Shown piece by piece: positions 1-7,900 of a DNA stretch of 12,269 nt. Source of the DNA: JAKLQJ01 sp964534135 (GTDB lineage: Bacteria > Elusimicrobiota > Elusimicrobia > Elusimicrobiales > UBA9959); contig CAZHQC010000069.1 of the NCBI GenBank assembly GCA_964534135.1, positions 1-12,269 on the forward strand, given 5' to 3'. The notes beneath the pieces were generated by a model. That model was not told the DNA's origin. It did not search any database and worked only from the letters and a program-made list of their open reading frames with translations. The stretch's first letter is position 1. Each line of letters opens with the position of its first letter. The position numbers and the translations under genes are program-made.

Positions 1-74
1 TTTTACACCTTAAGTTAGCCTTAAAAGTGGTCTGAATTTTCTAATCCATTATAAAGATAGGCAGAAAAAAGGTA

Positions 75-1109
75 ATGCAATTAGCTTTATTACTCAGAGG
101 AATTTCTATTTTAATTATCGCCTATCTTATAAAGGTAGAGGGCAGTGTGGCTTTGATAATGCTTTCGCATATGATTGGGGTTTTCTTTGGTTCCTTTTTC
201 CGTCCCGCAGCAAATAGCTGGGTGGCTGATTCAGCCGCCCCTAATGAGAGAGTTAGGGCTTATGGTTTATTGAGAATAGGTATCAATTTAGGCTGGGCTT
301 TGGGGCCTGCTTTAGGTGGTTTTATGGCTCAGAGTTCTTATGCCGTGATGTTTTTTTACACTTTTCTTTCAAATATAGCCTGTGTTTTTATAATAGGCAT
401 TTTTGTTGATAATACCATTGTTAATTTTTCAGTCAATAGAGAGAAATTAAATTTTAAAAGTATTAAACAAGTTTTAAAACATGAAAAGTTTATGCGTTTT
501 TGTATTGCCATTTTCACTATGGCTATTGTTATGAGCCAGCTTATAGTTTCAAGTTCCCTCTATTGTGTGAAGTATTTGAATTTCACTGAAGCTGATGTAG
601 GTATCCTTTTTTCCTTAAATGGGCTGATAGTGGTTGGGCTTCAGTATTTTGTAAGTAAGTATCTTGAAAAAATAAAAATAACCTCAGGATTAGCGATAGG
701 AGCTTTTCTATCCGCCGTAGGCTATTTTGTTTTTGGTTTTTCCTTCACTTTTTCAATTGCTATAATCGCGGTGATTATTTTTACCTTCGGCGAACTTGCC
801 GTTTCCCCCGGCATTCACGCTATAACGGCTAATCTTGCCGATGAAAAACACAAGGGAAGATTTATGGGTGTGGAAGGATTGTTTTATCAGCTGGGATATT
901 CTTTTGGAATTCTTTTAGGGACAAATTCAATTGAGATTTTAAGCCCTCATTATCAACAAGCGCCATGGGTTATAGTGGCTTTTATTTCTTTAATAGCGGG
1001 ATATTTATTTTATAGGCTTGGCTTTCAGCTTATGGCAACCGAAAACGGTTTAAAAGAAAAAAAATTGATTTATAAAAGTGAGGAGCCTTATCGGGTTAGT
1101 TCTTCATAG
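75..1109 (+). CDS. MFS drug/solute exporter, missing its first two helices (probable broken gene)
   Basis: Major facilitator superfamily permease of the inner membrane, most like proton-driven DHA1-type multidrug exporters; the substrate cannot be read. The product has about ten hydrophobic helices (near residues 3-20, 24-46, 68-84, 86-110, 139-165, 174-195, 204-220, 223-240, 262-284, 296-320), where the family normally has twelve in about 400 residues. A motif C-like GxxxGPxxGG stretch (LGWALGPALGG) lies at residues 72-82, and the central cytoplasmic linker is at about 113-138. The codons just before the ATG read IGRKKV in frame, the second half of MFS motif A (DRxGRK), so the ATG at 75 sits inside the old gene. 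Stops at 33-35 and 42-44 close this frame upstream, and helices 1-2 are not recognisable in any frame of the 74 bases available. Only a weak AAGG precedes the ATG. Family call firm; intact function doubtful. It converges on groEL. Confidence 0.75.
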   Translation: MQLALLLRGISILIIAYLIKVEGSVALIMLSHMIGVFFGSFFRPAANSWVADSAAPNERVRAYGLLRIGINLGWALGPALGGFMAQSSYAVMFFYTFLSNIACVFIIGIFVDNTIVNFSVNREKLNFKSIKQVLKHEKFMRFCIAIFTMAIVMSQLIVSSSLYCVKYLNFTEADVGILFSLNGLIVVGLQYFVSKYLEKIKITSGLAIGAFLSAVGYFVFGFSFTFSIAIIAVIIFTFGELAVSPGIHAITANLADEKHKGRFMGVEGLFYQLGYSFGILLGTNSIEILSPHYQQAPWVIVAFISLIAGYLFYRLGFQLMATENGLKEKKLIYKSEEPYRVSSS

Positions 1110-1178
1110 TTATAAGTGAATGGAAGTTGATTTCAATATTTTTTGATTTATCGGTTTTAATATTCTTAGATTATAAAT

Positions 1179-1216
1179 AAAAAACCTCCCGCTTTTTTTT
1201 GGCGGGAGGTTTTTTT
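1179..1216. terminator. Bidirectional intrinsic terminator between MFS gene and groEL
   Basis: A perfect GC-rich stem, CCTCCCGC (1185-1192) with GCGGGAGG (1202-1209), has a T-rich nine-base loop. It is flanked by six A on the left and seven T on the right, so each strand gives a hairpin followed by a U-run. It lies between the convergent stops at 1109 and 1240 and should end both transcripts. Confidence 0.9.
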
Positions 1217-1239
1217 AATTCAATTCTTTTTCTTATTTA

Positions 1240-2868
1240 TTACATCATTCCGGGCATGCCTTGAGGCATTGCGGGCATGGCAGCTTCCTTATTTTTTTCA
1301 GGAAGATCGGCCACAAGAGCTTCGGTTGTAAGAAGCGTTCCCGCTATGGAAGCGGCATTCTCAAGCGCTGTTCTGGTAACTTTTACGGGATCAATAATGC
1401 CGTTTTTCATAAGGTCAACATATTCATTTTTATCAGCATCAAAACCAATTTCAGAGTTTGAATTTCTTACTTTTTCAAGTACTATAGAACCGTCTTGTCC
1501 GGCATTTTCAGCAATTATTCTTAATGGAGCGACGATAGCTCTTCTTACTATGTTTATGCCTGTTTCTTCATCCTCATCATTCGCCTCGATTTTGTCGAGA
1601 GCCTTGGCTGCTCTTATGAGAGCAACGCCGCCACCGGGTATAATGCCTTCTTCAACGCCTGCTTTAGTCGCGTTTCTGGCATCTTCAACTTTTGACTTTT
1701 TTGCTTTCATTTCGGTTTCAGTTGCCGCGCCTACTTTTATTACGGCTACTCCGCCTGAAAGTTTAGCAAGTCTTTCCTCAAGTTTTTCTTTATCATAATC
1801 TGAGCTTGAATCTTCAACTTGTTTTCTTATTTGGTTGGTTCTTTTCTTTATCTCGGTTTTATCACCGGCGCCGTCAACAATAGTTGTATTTTCTTTGTCT
1901 ATGACAACTCTTTTGGCTTTACCAAGCTGTTCAAGTGTGGTTTTGTCTAATTTCATGCCTCTTTCTTCGCTTATGACTTCTCCGCCGGTAAGTATGGCGA
2001 TATCTTCAAGCATTTCTTTTCTTCTGTCGCCAAAGCCGGGGGCTTTAATGGCGCAGCCTTTAAGTGTGCCGCGAAGTTTATTTACCACTAAAGTAGCAAG
2101 GGCTTCTCCGTCTATGTCTTCAGCCAATATAAGGAATTGTTTTCCCGTCTGAACAATTTTCTCAAGTGTGGGAAGAAGATCGCTCATTGAGGATATTTTC
2201 TTGTCGGTTATAAGGATATAACAATCTTCTATGACGCATTCCATTTTTTCTTGGTCGGTTACGAAATAAGGAGACAAATAGCCTCTGTCAAATTGCATAC
2301 CTTCAACAATATCCAATTCTGTTTCGGCGGTCTTCCCTTCTTCAACCGTTATAACGCCTTCATGTCCTACTTTCTCCATTGCCTGAGCGATAAGGTCTCC
2401 GACAATAGGGTCATTGGCAGAGATTGTGGCTATTTGGGCTTTTTCTTCTTTAGTTTTGACAGGTTTTGCCATTTTTTTAATTTCTTCAACAATAGCTTTT
2501 ACAGCTTTATCTATGCCTCTTTTAAGATGTCTGCCATTTGCTCCGGCAGTTATATTCTTAATTCCTTCCGTAAAAATGGCTTGAGTTAAGATTGTGGCGG
2601 TTGTGGTGCCGTCTCCCGCTATGTCATTGGTTTTTGACGCCGCTTCTCTTACAAGTTGCGCGCCCATATCTTCATAAGGGTTTTCCAATTCTATTTCTTT
2701 GGCTATTGTTACGCCGTCATCAATGATTGAGGGTGAACCGAATTTTCTGCTTAAAATGACGGTTTTTCCTTTAGGTCCGAGTGTTACTTTGACCGCGTTT
2801 GCAAGTTTATCTACACCTGTTTTTAAATACTGTCTTCCTTCTTCTGAATATGATATTTGTTTTGCCAT
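1240..2868 (-). CDS. groEL: Chaperonin GroEL (Hsp60, large subunit)
   Basis: ATP-driven folding chamber subunit: fourteen copies form a cytoplasmic double ring that encloses unfolded proteins with the GroES lid. The 542-residue length is normal. Visible hallmarks are the N-terminal MAKQI start, TLGPKG near 29-34, the DDGVTIAKEIEL stretch with D51, and the GDGTTT nucleotide loop with D86 (equivalents of E. coli D52 and D87). The VEEGIIPGGG signature is present in the C-terminal half, and the end is the usual Met/Gly/Pro-rich tail (MPAMPQGMPGMM). The ATG is preceded by GGAGG with a rather long 11-base spacer. It lies 104 bases downstream of groES on the same strand and should be co-transcribed from the CIRCE-controlled promoter. 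No second CIRCE or clear promoter was seen between the two genes. It appears intact. Confidence 0.98.
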   Translation of the reverse strand: MAKQISYSEEGRQYLKTGVDKLANAVKVTLGPKGKTVILSRKFGSPSIIDDGVTIAKEIELENPYEDMGAQLVREAASKTNDIAGDGTTTATILTQAIFTEGIKNITAGANGRHLKRGIDKAVKAIVEEIKKMAKPVKTKEEKAQIATISANDPIVGDLIAQAMEKVGHEGVITVEEGKTAETELDIVEGMQFDRGYLSPYFVTDQEKMECVIEDCYILITDKKISSMSDLLPTLEKIVQTGKQFLILAEDIDGEALATLVVNKLRGTLKGCAIKAPGFGDRRKEMLEDIAILTGGEVISEERGMKLDKTTLEQLGKAKRVVIDKENTTIVDGAGDKTEIKKRTNQIRKQVEDSSSDYDKEKLEERLAKLSGGVAVIKVGAATETEMKAKKSKVEDARNATKAGVEEGIIPGGGVALIRAAKALDKIEANDEDEETGINIVRRAIVAPLRIIAENAGQDGSIVLEKVRNSNSEIGFDADKNEYVDLMKNGIIDPVKVTRTALENAASIAGTLLTTEALVADLPEKNKEAAMPAMPQGMPGMM

Positions 2869-2940
2869 GCTGTTTTATTCCTCCGTATATTTGTTCTCAA
2901 CAAAAAAAAGAGTTTTTTCTTTATTTTTCGTTGATAATTG

Positions 2941-2966
2941 TCTAATTATCCAGTTACCTAATTAGA
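2941..2966 (-). repeat. A/T-rich inverted repeat in the groES-groEL spacer
   Basis: Perfect 8-base arms TCTAATTA (2941-2948) and TAATTAGA (2959-2966) with a 10-base loop, just after the groES stop. In mRNA this makes a weak A-U hairpin that could mark an RNA processing or stabilising point within the groES-groEL message. The arms are so A/T-rich that chance is possible, and there is no U-run typical of a terminator. Confidence 0.35.
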
Positions 2967-2972
2967 TATTAA

Positions 2973-3281
2973 TTATTTAATTATTCCAAGGACATCTTCT
3001 TCCTTCATCCATAAATATTCTTCATCATTCATTTTAATTTCCGTGCCTGAATATTTGCCGTAAAGGACTTTGTCACCGAGTTTAATTTCCATCGGCACAA
3101 TTTTACCGTCATCGGTAATTCTTCCTTTGCCTAGGGCTACCACTTCGCCTTCCATAGGTTTTTCCTTTATTGTATCGGGAATTATGATTCCGTTTTTTTT
3201 GGTTTCTTTAGCTTCCATGGGTTTTACTATTATTCTATCCCCAAGAGGTTGTATATTTTTTATTATTTTTTCATCTGACAT
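2973..3281 (-). CDS. groES: Co-chaperonin GroES (Hsp10)
   Basis: Heptameric lid of the GroEL chamber. The 102-residue length is typical (95-105). The core reads IQPLGDRIIVKP near residues 10-21. Next comes the mobile loop (about 22-40) with the hydrophobic tripeptide III at 32-34, the contact that docks on GroEL. The VVALGKG roof-region strand and the YGKYSGTEI segment follow. The ATG is set by a strong AAGGAGGG Shine-Dalgarno with a 7-base spacer. It is the first gene of the groESL operon, with its start 53 bases from a CIRCE-like operator, implying heat-inducible HrcA control. It appears intact. Confidence 0.97.
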   Translation of the reverse strand: MSDEKIIKNIQPLGDRIIVKPMEAKETKKNGIIIPDTIKEKPMEGEVVALGKGRITDDGKIVPMEIKLGDKVLYGKYSGTEIKMNDEEYLWMKEEDVLGIIK

Positions 3282-3333
3282 ATTAATGCCCTCCTTGTAA
3301 TTTTAAAGTTGGTTTTATTAGAGCTCGTTATTT

Positions 3334-3360
3334 TTAGCACTTCAAGTATTACACTGCTAA
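3334..3360 (-). promoter_or_regulatory. CIRCE-like operator (HrcA binding site) upstream of groES
   Basis: Read on the minus strand it is TTAGCAGTG-N9-AAGTGCTAA, against the consensus TTAGCACTC-N9-GAGTGCTAA: 15 of 18 arm positions match and the 9-base spacer is exact. The outer TTAGCA and TGCTAA are preserved and only inner arm bases differ. It sits directly after a candidate -10 and ahead of groES, the classical position. HrcA is the expected repressor (known for this site class); its gene is not in the window. Confidence 0.85.
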
Positions 3361-3390
3361 TTTTAACATATTATTATCAGGATTTGTCAA
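3360..3390 (-). promoter_or_regulatory. Candidate sigma-70 promoter of groESL
   Basis: On the minus strand a perfect -35 TTGACA (3385-3390) is followed after 19 bases by TAAAAT (3360-3365), one mismatch from TATAAT. The -10 abuts the CIRCE-like operator, so bound HrcA would cover the start site. The 19-base spacer is longer than the ideal 17, hence moderate confidence in the exact -10. Confidence 0.6.
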
Positions 3391-3427
3391 AAGGATGTTT
3401 TGAGTATTGGAATGAATCGAAGATTTT

Positions 3428-3450
3428 CCCGCCCTCTTAAGAAAGGCGGG
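3428..3450. terminator. Hairpin after the FHA gene, possible operon terminator
   Basis: Arms CCCGCC (3428-3433) and GGCGGG (3445-3450) lie ten bases beyond the FHA stop codon, where an operon terminator is expected. On the minus strand, however, the bases after the stem are AAAATC rather than a U-run; the T-rich flank is on the plus side. It may end or stabilise the signalling mRNA imperfectly, leaving possible readthrough into groES. Confidence 0.45.
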
Positions 3451-3459
3451 TTGCTTTGT

Positions 3460-4128
3460 TTATTTTTCTTTTATAAAGAAGCGGAATTTAGTTCCGCCTG
3501 CTTCTATTGTGTCATCATCTTTTAATGTGACTTTGATTTTTAGAGGATTGCCATTGTGTTTTGCAAAATTTTCTTTTATAGGCATTAAGAAAAAACCATC
3601 GGACCGCATAGTTATAACAGCTGCCATGTCCGGAGCTTTGCCAAATATTCCTGAACCTTTTATGGGGATATTGGCTTGGTTTGATTTTCCTAGATAAGTG
3701 GAAGTAGCTGTAATTTCATATTCCTGTTTGTCCACCGCGCCTTCCAAAACTTCGAGAAAAGCTGTTACTCTTGTTTGAGCTTTTGGCGGTATGGATTTAA
3801 TACGGGTGCTGCCTTCCGGCAAGTCACCCACTTTTTTTCCGTCTTCAACGAAAATAAGAGTATATTTTATTATGCCGATGGCATCGTTTTGACGAAGTCC
3901 CGCCGACTTTACTATTTTTTTACCGTTTAAAAAGGTGCCGTTTGTGGACCCCAGATCTTCCACAAAAAATTTGCCGCCGGCATCATAAACTTTACAGTGA
4001 TGACCTGACACTGTGGTATGATTCAGGGTAATGTCATTATCGTCTTTTCTTCCAATTGTAAATGACGATTTATCAAGATTAATTTCTTTGATAACGGATG
4101 ATTCAAATTTTAGAAGTAATTTAGGCAT
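3460..4128 (-). CDS. Tandem FHA-domain protein (phosphothreonine reader)
   Basis: A cytoplasmic phosphothreonine-binding adaptor of 222 residues with no membrane segment or signal peptide. The N-terminal FHA domain (about 1-95) keeps all core residues: G26-R27 in FTIGRKDDNDI, S41 and H44 of the SxxH motif, and GSTNGT at 60-65 with N68-G69. A linker of about 25 residues carrying several Thr/Ser follows. Residues 121-219 repeat the FHA outline (YLGKSNQANI at 145-154, HNGNPL near 191, LKDDDTIEAGGTKFRF at 202-217) but lack the Arg and SxxH, so the second domain is probably a degenerate, non-phosphate-binding FHA fold. It starts 4 bases after the phosphatase stop with no obvious Shine-Dalgarno, suggesting coupled translation. 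It is the last gene of the kinase-phosphatase operon, so its ligands are likely the two kinases or their substrates (inference). Confidence 0.9.
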   Translation of the reverse strand: MPKLLLKFESSVIKEINLDKSSFTIGRKDDNDITLNHTTVSGHHCKVYDAGGKFFVEDLGSTNGTFLNGKKIVKSAGLRQNDAIGIIKYTLIFVEDGKKVGDLPEGSTRIKSIPPKAQTRVTAFLEVLEGAVDKQEYEITATSTYLGKSNQANIPIKGSGIFGKAPDMAAVITMRSDGFFLMPIKENFAKHNGNPLKIKVTLKDDDTIEAGGTKFRFFIKEK

Positions 4129-4132
4129 GATA

Positions 4133-4930
4133 TTATTTCAACATAGCCTTAATAGATTCTTTCCAGGTTTTTGTTTGGATTGTACCTATTATAACGGTTA
4201 CATTGTCAGGACCTCCGTTTATATTAGCCGTTTCCACAAGGGTTTCACAGGCTTTTTTATCATCTGAATTAGCAGTTAAAATTTTAACCATATTTTCTTC
4301 ACTCATAGCCTTAAATAAACCGTCTGAGCAGAGAATAACTCTATCTTGATTTTCCACCGGTATTTCATAGATATCCACCTCGGGATTTTTTTGTGTTCCC
4401 AAAGCGCGGGTTAGAATATTTTGCAAGGGAGATTTATCCGCTTGTTCTCTTGTAAGAAACCCTTTTTTTACATGTTCCATTACCAGTGAATGGTCTTCCG
4501 TTAATTGTGTAAGGATGCTTTTTCGCAGGAGATATATTCTGGAATCACCAATATGCGCTATTGAATATTTGTCTTTGTTTAAAACGATAGCGCTTGCGGT
4601 AGTGCCCATACCCTTGTTTTCTTTAGCCGCATTTCCCGCTTCATAGATGACACTGTTTGCCAGTTTTATGGCAAATGCCAGTTGATTGGCTTTTGCTGAA
4701 AATTTTTCATTATATTCAGAGGGTTTAGATCGTGTAAGCGTCATGGATTCATATTTTTCTTTAGTTACCGTAACCGCTATTTTACTGGCAACCTCTCCGG
4801 AACTATGCCCACCCATGCCGTCAGCAACTATCGCCAAATCCAGTTCATCGGCGATAAGAACATTGTCTTCATTGTTTTTTCTCGATTTACCCACATCAGT
4901 TAAATATTCAAATTTTATTTTAAAATTCAT
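4133..4930 (-). CDS. PP2C-family Ser/Thr protein phosphatase
   Basis: Metal-dependent (Mn/Mg) phosphatase of the bacterial Stp/PrpC type, which removes phosphate from Ser/Thr of proteins and usually counters a partner kinase. It is soluble, with 265 residues (family about 240-260). Motifs in order: TDVGKSRKNNEDN (11-23), VADGMGGHSSGE (35-46) with metal ligand D37, GMGTTAS (107-113), IAHIGDSRIYLL (124-135), LTEDHS (143-148), LTRALGT (173-179), CSDGLF (201-206) with D203, and GGPDNVT (239-245) with D242. All metal ligands are present, so it should be active. The ATG overlaps the kinase stop (ATGA, 4 bases) and has a good GAGGAGG site lying within the kinase's last codons. It is the eraser of the operon's Ser/Thr phosphorylation system. 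Confidence 0.95.
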   Translation of the reverse strand: MNFKIKFEYLTDVGKSRKNNEDNVLIADELDLAIVADGMGGHSSGEVASKIAVTVTKEKYESMTLTRSKPSEYNEKFSAKANQLAFAIKLANSVIYEAGNAAKENKGMGTTASAIVLNKDKYSIAHIGDSRIYLLRKSILTQLTEDHSLVMEHVKKGFLTREQADKSPLQNILTRALGTQKNPEVDIYEIPVENQDRVILCSDGLFKAMSEENMVKILTANSDDKKACETLVETANINGGPDNVTVIIGTIQTKTWKESIKAMLK

Positions 4931-7900
4931 TTTTCATCCTCCTCTGGATATATCAAGGGAAGAGTTTTTTCAAAGGTCATTTCTCCCCCATCTGTCGAAT
5001 CATTATTTGTGTCCGGTTTGTCAGCCGGCTCTTGTGTGTCTGCGGGCTTATTCTCCGTAGTCGGTGTGAGAGAGGCGGGTTGTCCCATCAAAGCTTCTGA
5101 TAAGGGCGCTTGTTTTACCGGACCTTCTCCAAGGTTGTTTATATCTTTTTCATTTGGAATTTCCGTTTTTTTTATTGTGGGAATATTATTCTCGGCGCTT
5201 GGCGCAACCGTTTGGGTTTTACCTAAATTTTGTTGAGGCTCCAGTTTAATGGAGTTCTCTTCTTGAGGAGCTGTGTCTTTGAGAGATTTAACCACCGCTG
5301 GTTGTTGAGCGGCGGAGGGCTCTTTTTTTATTTCAGTTGATTTTTCGGCCGGTTTTCCAAGAGGTTCGGGAGTAAGTGTTTGAGATTTCAATAATTCGTC
5401 TGATTTTTTTTCAGGCGCATTTACGGGTTCTTTTTTTTCAGGCGGTGTCAAAGGAATTACTTTTGAAATTTCTTTTATATTTTTTACGCTTTCTGTCAGG
5501 GGTTTGGCTGTTTGCAAGGGCGTCAGGGCAGCGGGTTTTGTCTGAACCTCTGTTTTTGGCGGAGCCATTGGATCTAAAGCCGGAGTCATACTTGCCATTG
5601 GCGCTGTTTGAGTGGGCTTAGGCGCTTGTGCCGGAGTTAGAGGTGAAACTGCCGGTTTTGATTGTACAGGAGTTATAGTAGGTTTAGCCTGAGCAGGTTT
5701 TACTTGAGGTTGCATAGGATTTAGCTTAATTGTCGGAGCCGACTTAGGTTGAACTGTTTGTACTGTTGTCATAGCCGGTTGTTTAGTCGCTGCCACAGGC
5801 TTGGCATCCATAGATTTAGTTAAGGATGCTTTGACAGTTTGCGGTGCCGTAGTTTGAGTTGTTTGTCCTGACGGAGTTCCCGCGTTTGTCGGCGTTTTAT
5901 TTTCCATTACAGCTTTTATGTCCGCTGCCATTTGTCCCGCTTCCTGATATCTTTCATCAGGATTTTTCTTTAAGGCTTTATCTATTACAGCTATTATTCC
6001 TTTTGGAAGGTCGGGTCTTATTTTTAAGGGGTCAGGATATGGATCACTGGCTATTTGGAAGAATAGTGTTCCAACGGCATCGCCGCCTTTCCAAGGTTTT
6101 TCCCCTGTTAAAAGTTCAAATAAAGTAACGCCAAGAGAGAAAATATCCGCTCTGCCGTCCACTTTTTTTCCGGATATTTGTTCAGGGCTCATATAATAAG
6201 GAGTTCCCAGAACTGTGCCGGTAGCTGTTTTTGAAGATTCTTGTATACGGGCTATACCAAAATCAACAATTCTTATATTGCCGTCTTCAAGCAACATTAT
6301 ATTTGCCGGTTTTATATCACGATGGATAACACCATTTTTATGGGCATAATCCAAAGCGTCGGCGCAATGATGTATATATTCGCACACTTTATCCATAGGT
6401 AAAAGATTTTTTTTTGGCGTCCAGGTTTTTAAATCTTTTCCTTTCAAAAGTTCTATGGCCATATAAGCTATTTCTTGATCTTCTCCCGCATCATATACCT
6501 TTATAATATTGGGATGAGAAAGATTTCCGGCCGCTTGCGCTTCCCGGAAAAATCTATCCTTAAGGGCTTTAAGTTGCGCTTCATCTATACCCTCTTCAAA
6601 ACGCAGGGTTTTTATAGCTACCTGTCTGTTAATTTGAGGATCTTTGCCTAGATAAACTATCCCCATGGAGCCTTTGCCGAGCTCTTTTGTGATTTCATAT
6701 CTGCCAAGAGTCGGTGTAGTGCTGGCTCCGTCAACCAAAATAGTGGAGTCTTGAGAGGGGCCTGCAAGCGAACCGCCAAAAACAGCTCCATCGGAAGCTT
6801 TTTGCAGGGTTTCTATTTTCTTATCTATATCTTTATATTTAGGATCTTTTTTTGAGATATGCTCATAGACCGCCACAGCTTTATTGAATTGTCTTTTTCT
6901 TTCAAAATCAAGAGCAAGATTATAAAGCGAATCTTTCATATTGTCGTCTATGGGGCATAATCTGAATTTTTCAAAAGATAAATCCAGCATACCTTGGCCT
7001 TGAAATGAAAGCCCCAGCATTTTATTGGTTTCTATAGCTCCAACTTCAACAAGCTCTTTGCTTTTTTCAGTTGTAAAAAATCTCTTTGATACTATAAAGA
7101 TATAGCCGGCTATTAAGAGGAAAGAGGGATGGGTGATTTTTAACCATTCTCCTTTAGACACAAATAAGAAAATTCCTCCGGCCACCATAGCGCCAAGAAG
7201 TACTCCCGCCAAAATAGCGCCAATAAGGGCTTTCAATTTTGGAAGGATAAAAATGATAAATATAGCCACTAAAAGTATAAGAGCCAGCTCCGCATAAAAA
7301 GACCAGGTGGGTCTGACAATATAATTATTATGCAGTATGTTTTCAACTATATTTGCGGTAAATTTTACGGCGGAAAGATTTTTTTCCAAAGGAGTTACAT
7401 AAAGCGAACCTATGCCTTGAGCTGTGGGTCCTATTAAAACTATTTTATCTCTAAAGGCTTCCGGTACCACTTTCCCGTTTATGACATCATAAAAAGAATA
7501 GGTTTTAAATGAGGTCTCTTCGTCATTATAGGAGACCAGCATGGATGATGACGCATCCAGGGGAATAGTGTATTTACCGATGTTTATTCCATGTCCCGGT
7601 ATAATAATAATTTCGTCGCTATTACGTTTTAAATATTTTCTTACCACTTCAAGGGCGAATGATGGAAAAACATCCATATCATAAGCTATGAAAGGGTATT
7701 CCCGTCTTATGGTGCCATCCGGTTCACTAAAGACATTTACATGACCTATGCCGGCGGCGGATGAAGATAAAACTTCAATTGGAACTGTCATGGCGCTTCC
7801 TTCTATGATAAATCCTTCTTCATCATCTGAATCTTCCGTTTCAAGAGCAAATTTTTGAATCCAAGACGGAGCATCTTCCGGCTTGGTCATAAGGTTATCT

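Noticed and set aside
1277..1798. Open frame on the plus strand opposite groEL
   Set aside because: It is antisense to a fully conserved gene, Ser/Phe/Ala-rich with no recognisable motif; a shadow of groEL codon bias.
2869..2972. A second CIRCE or promoter ahead of groEL
   Set aside because: No TTAGCACTC-like arm and no convincing -35/-10 pair; only an A/T-rich hairpin is present.
4686..5236. Plus-strand open frames opposite the PP2C and kinase tail
   Set aside because: Both lie antisense to well-supported genes and have no family features.
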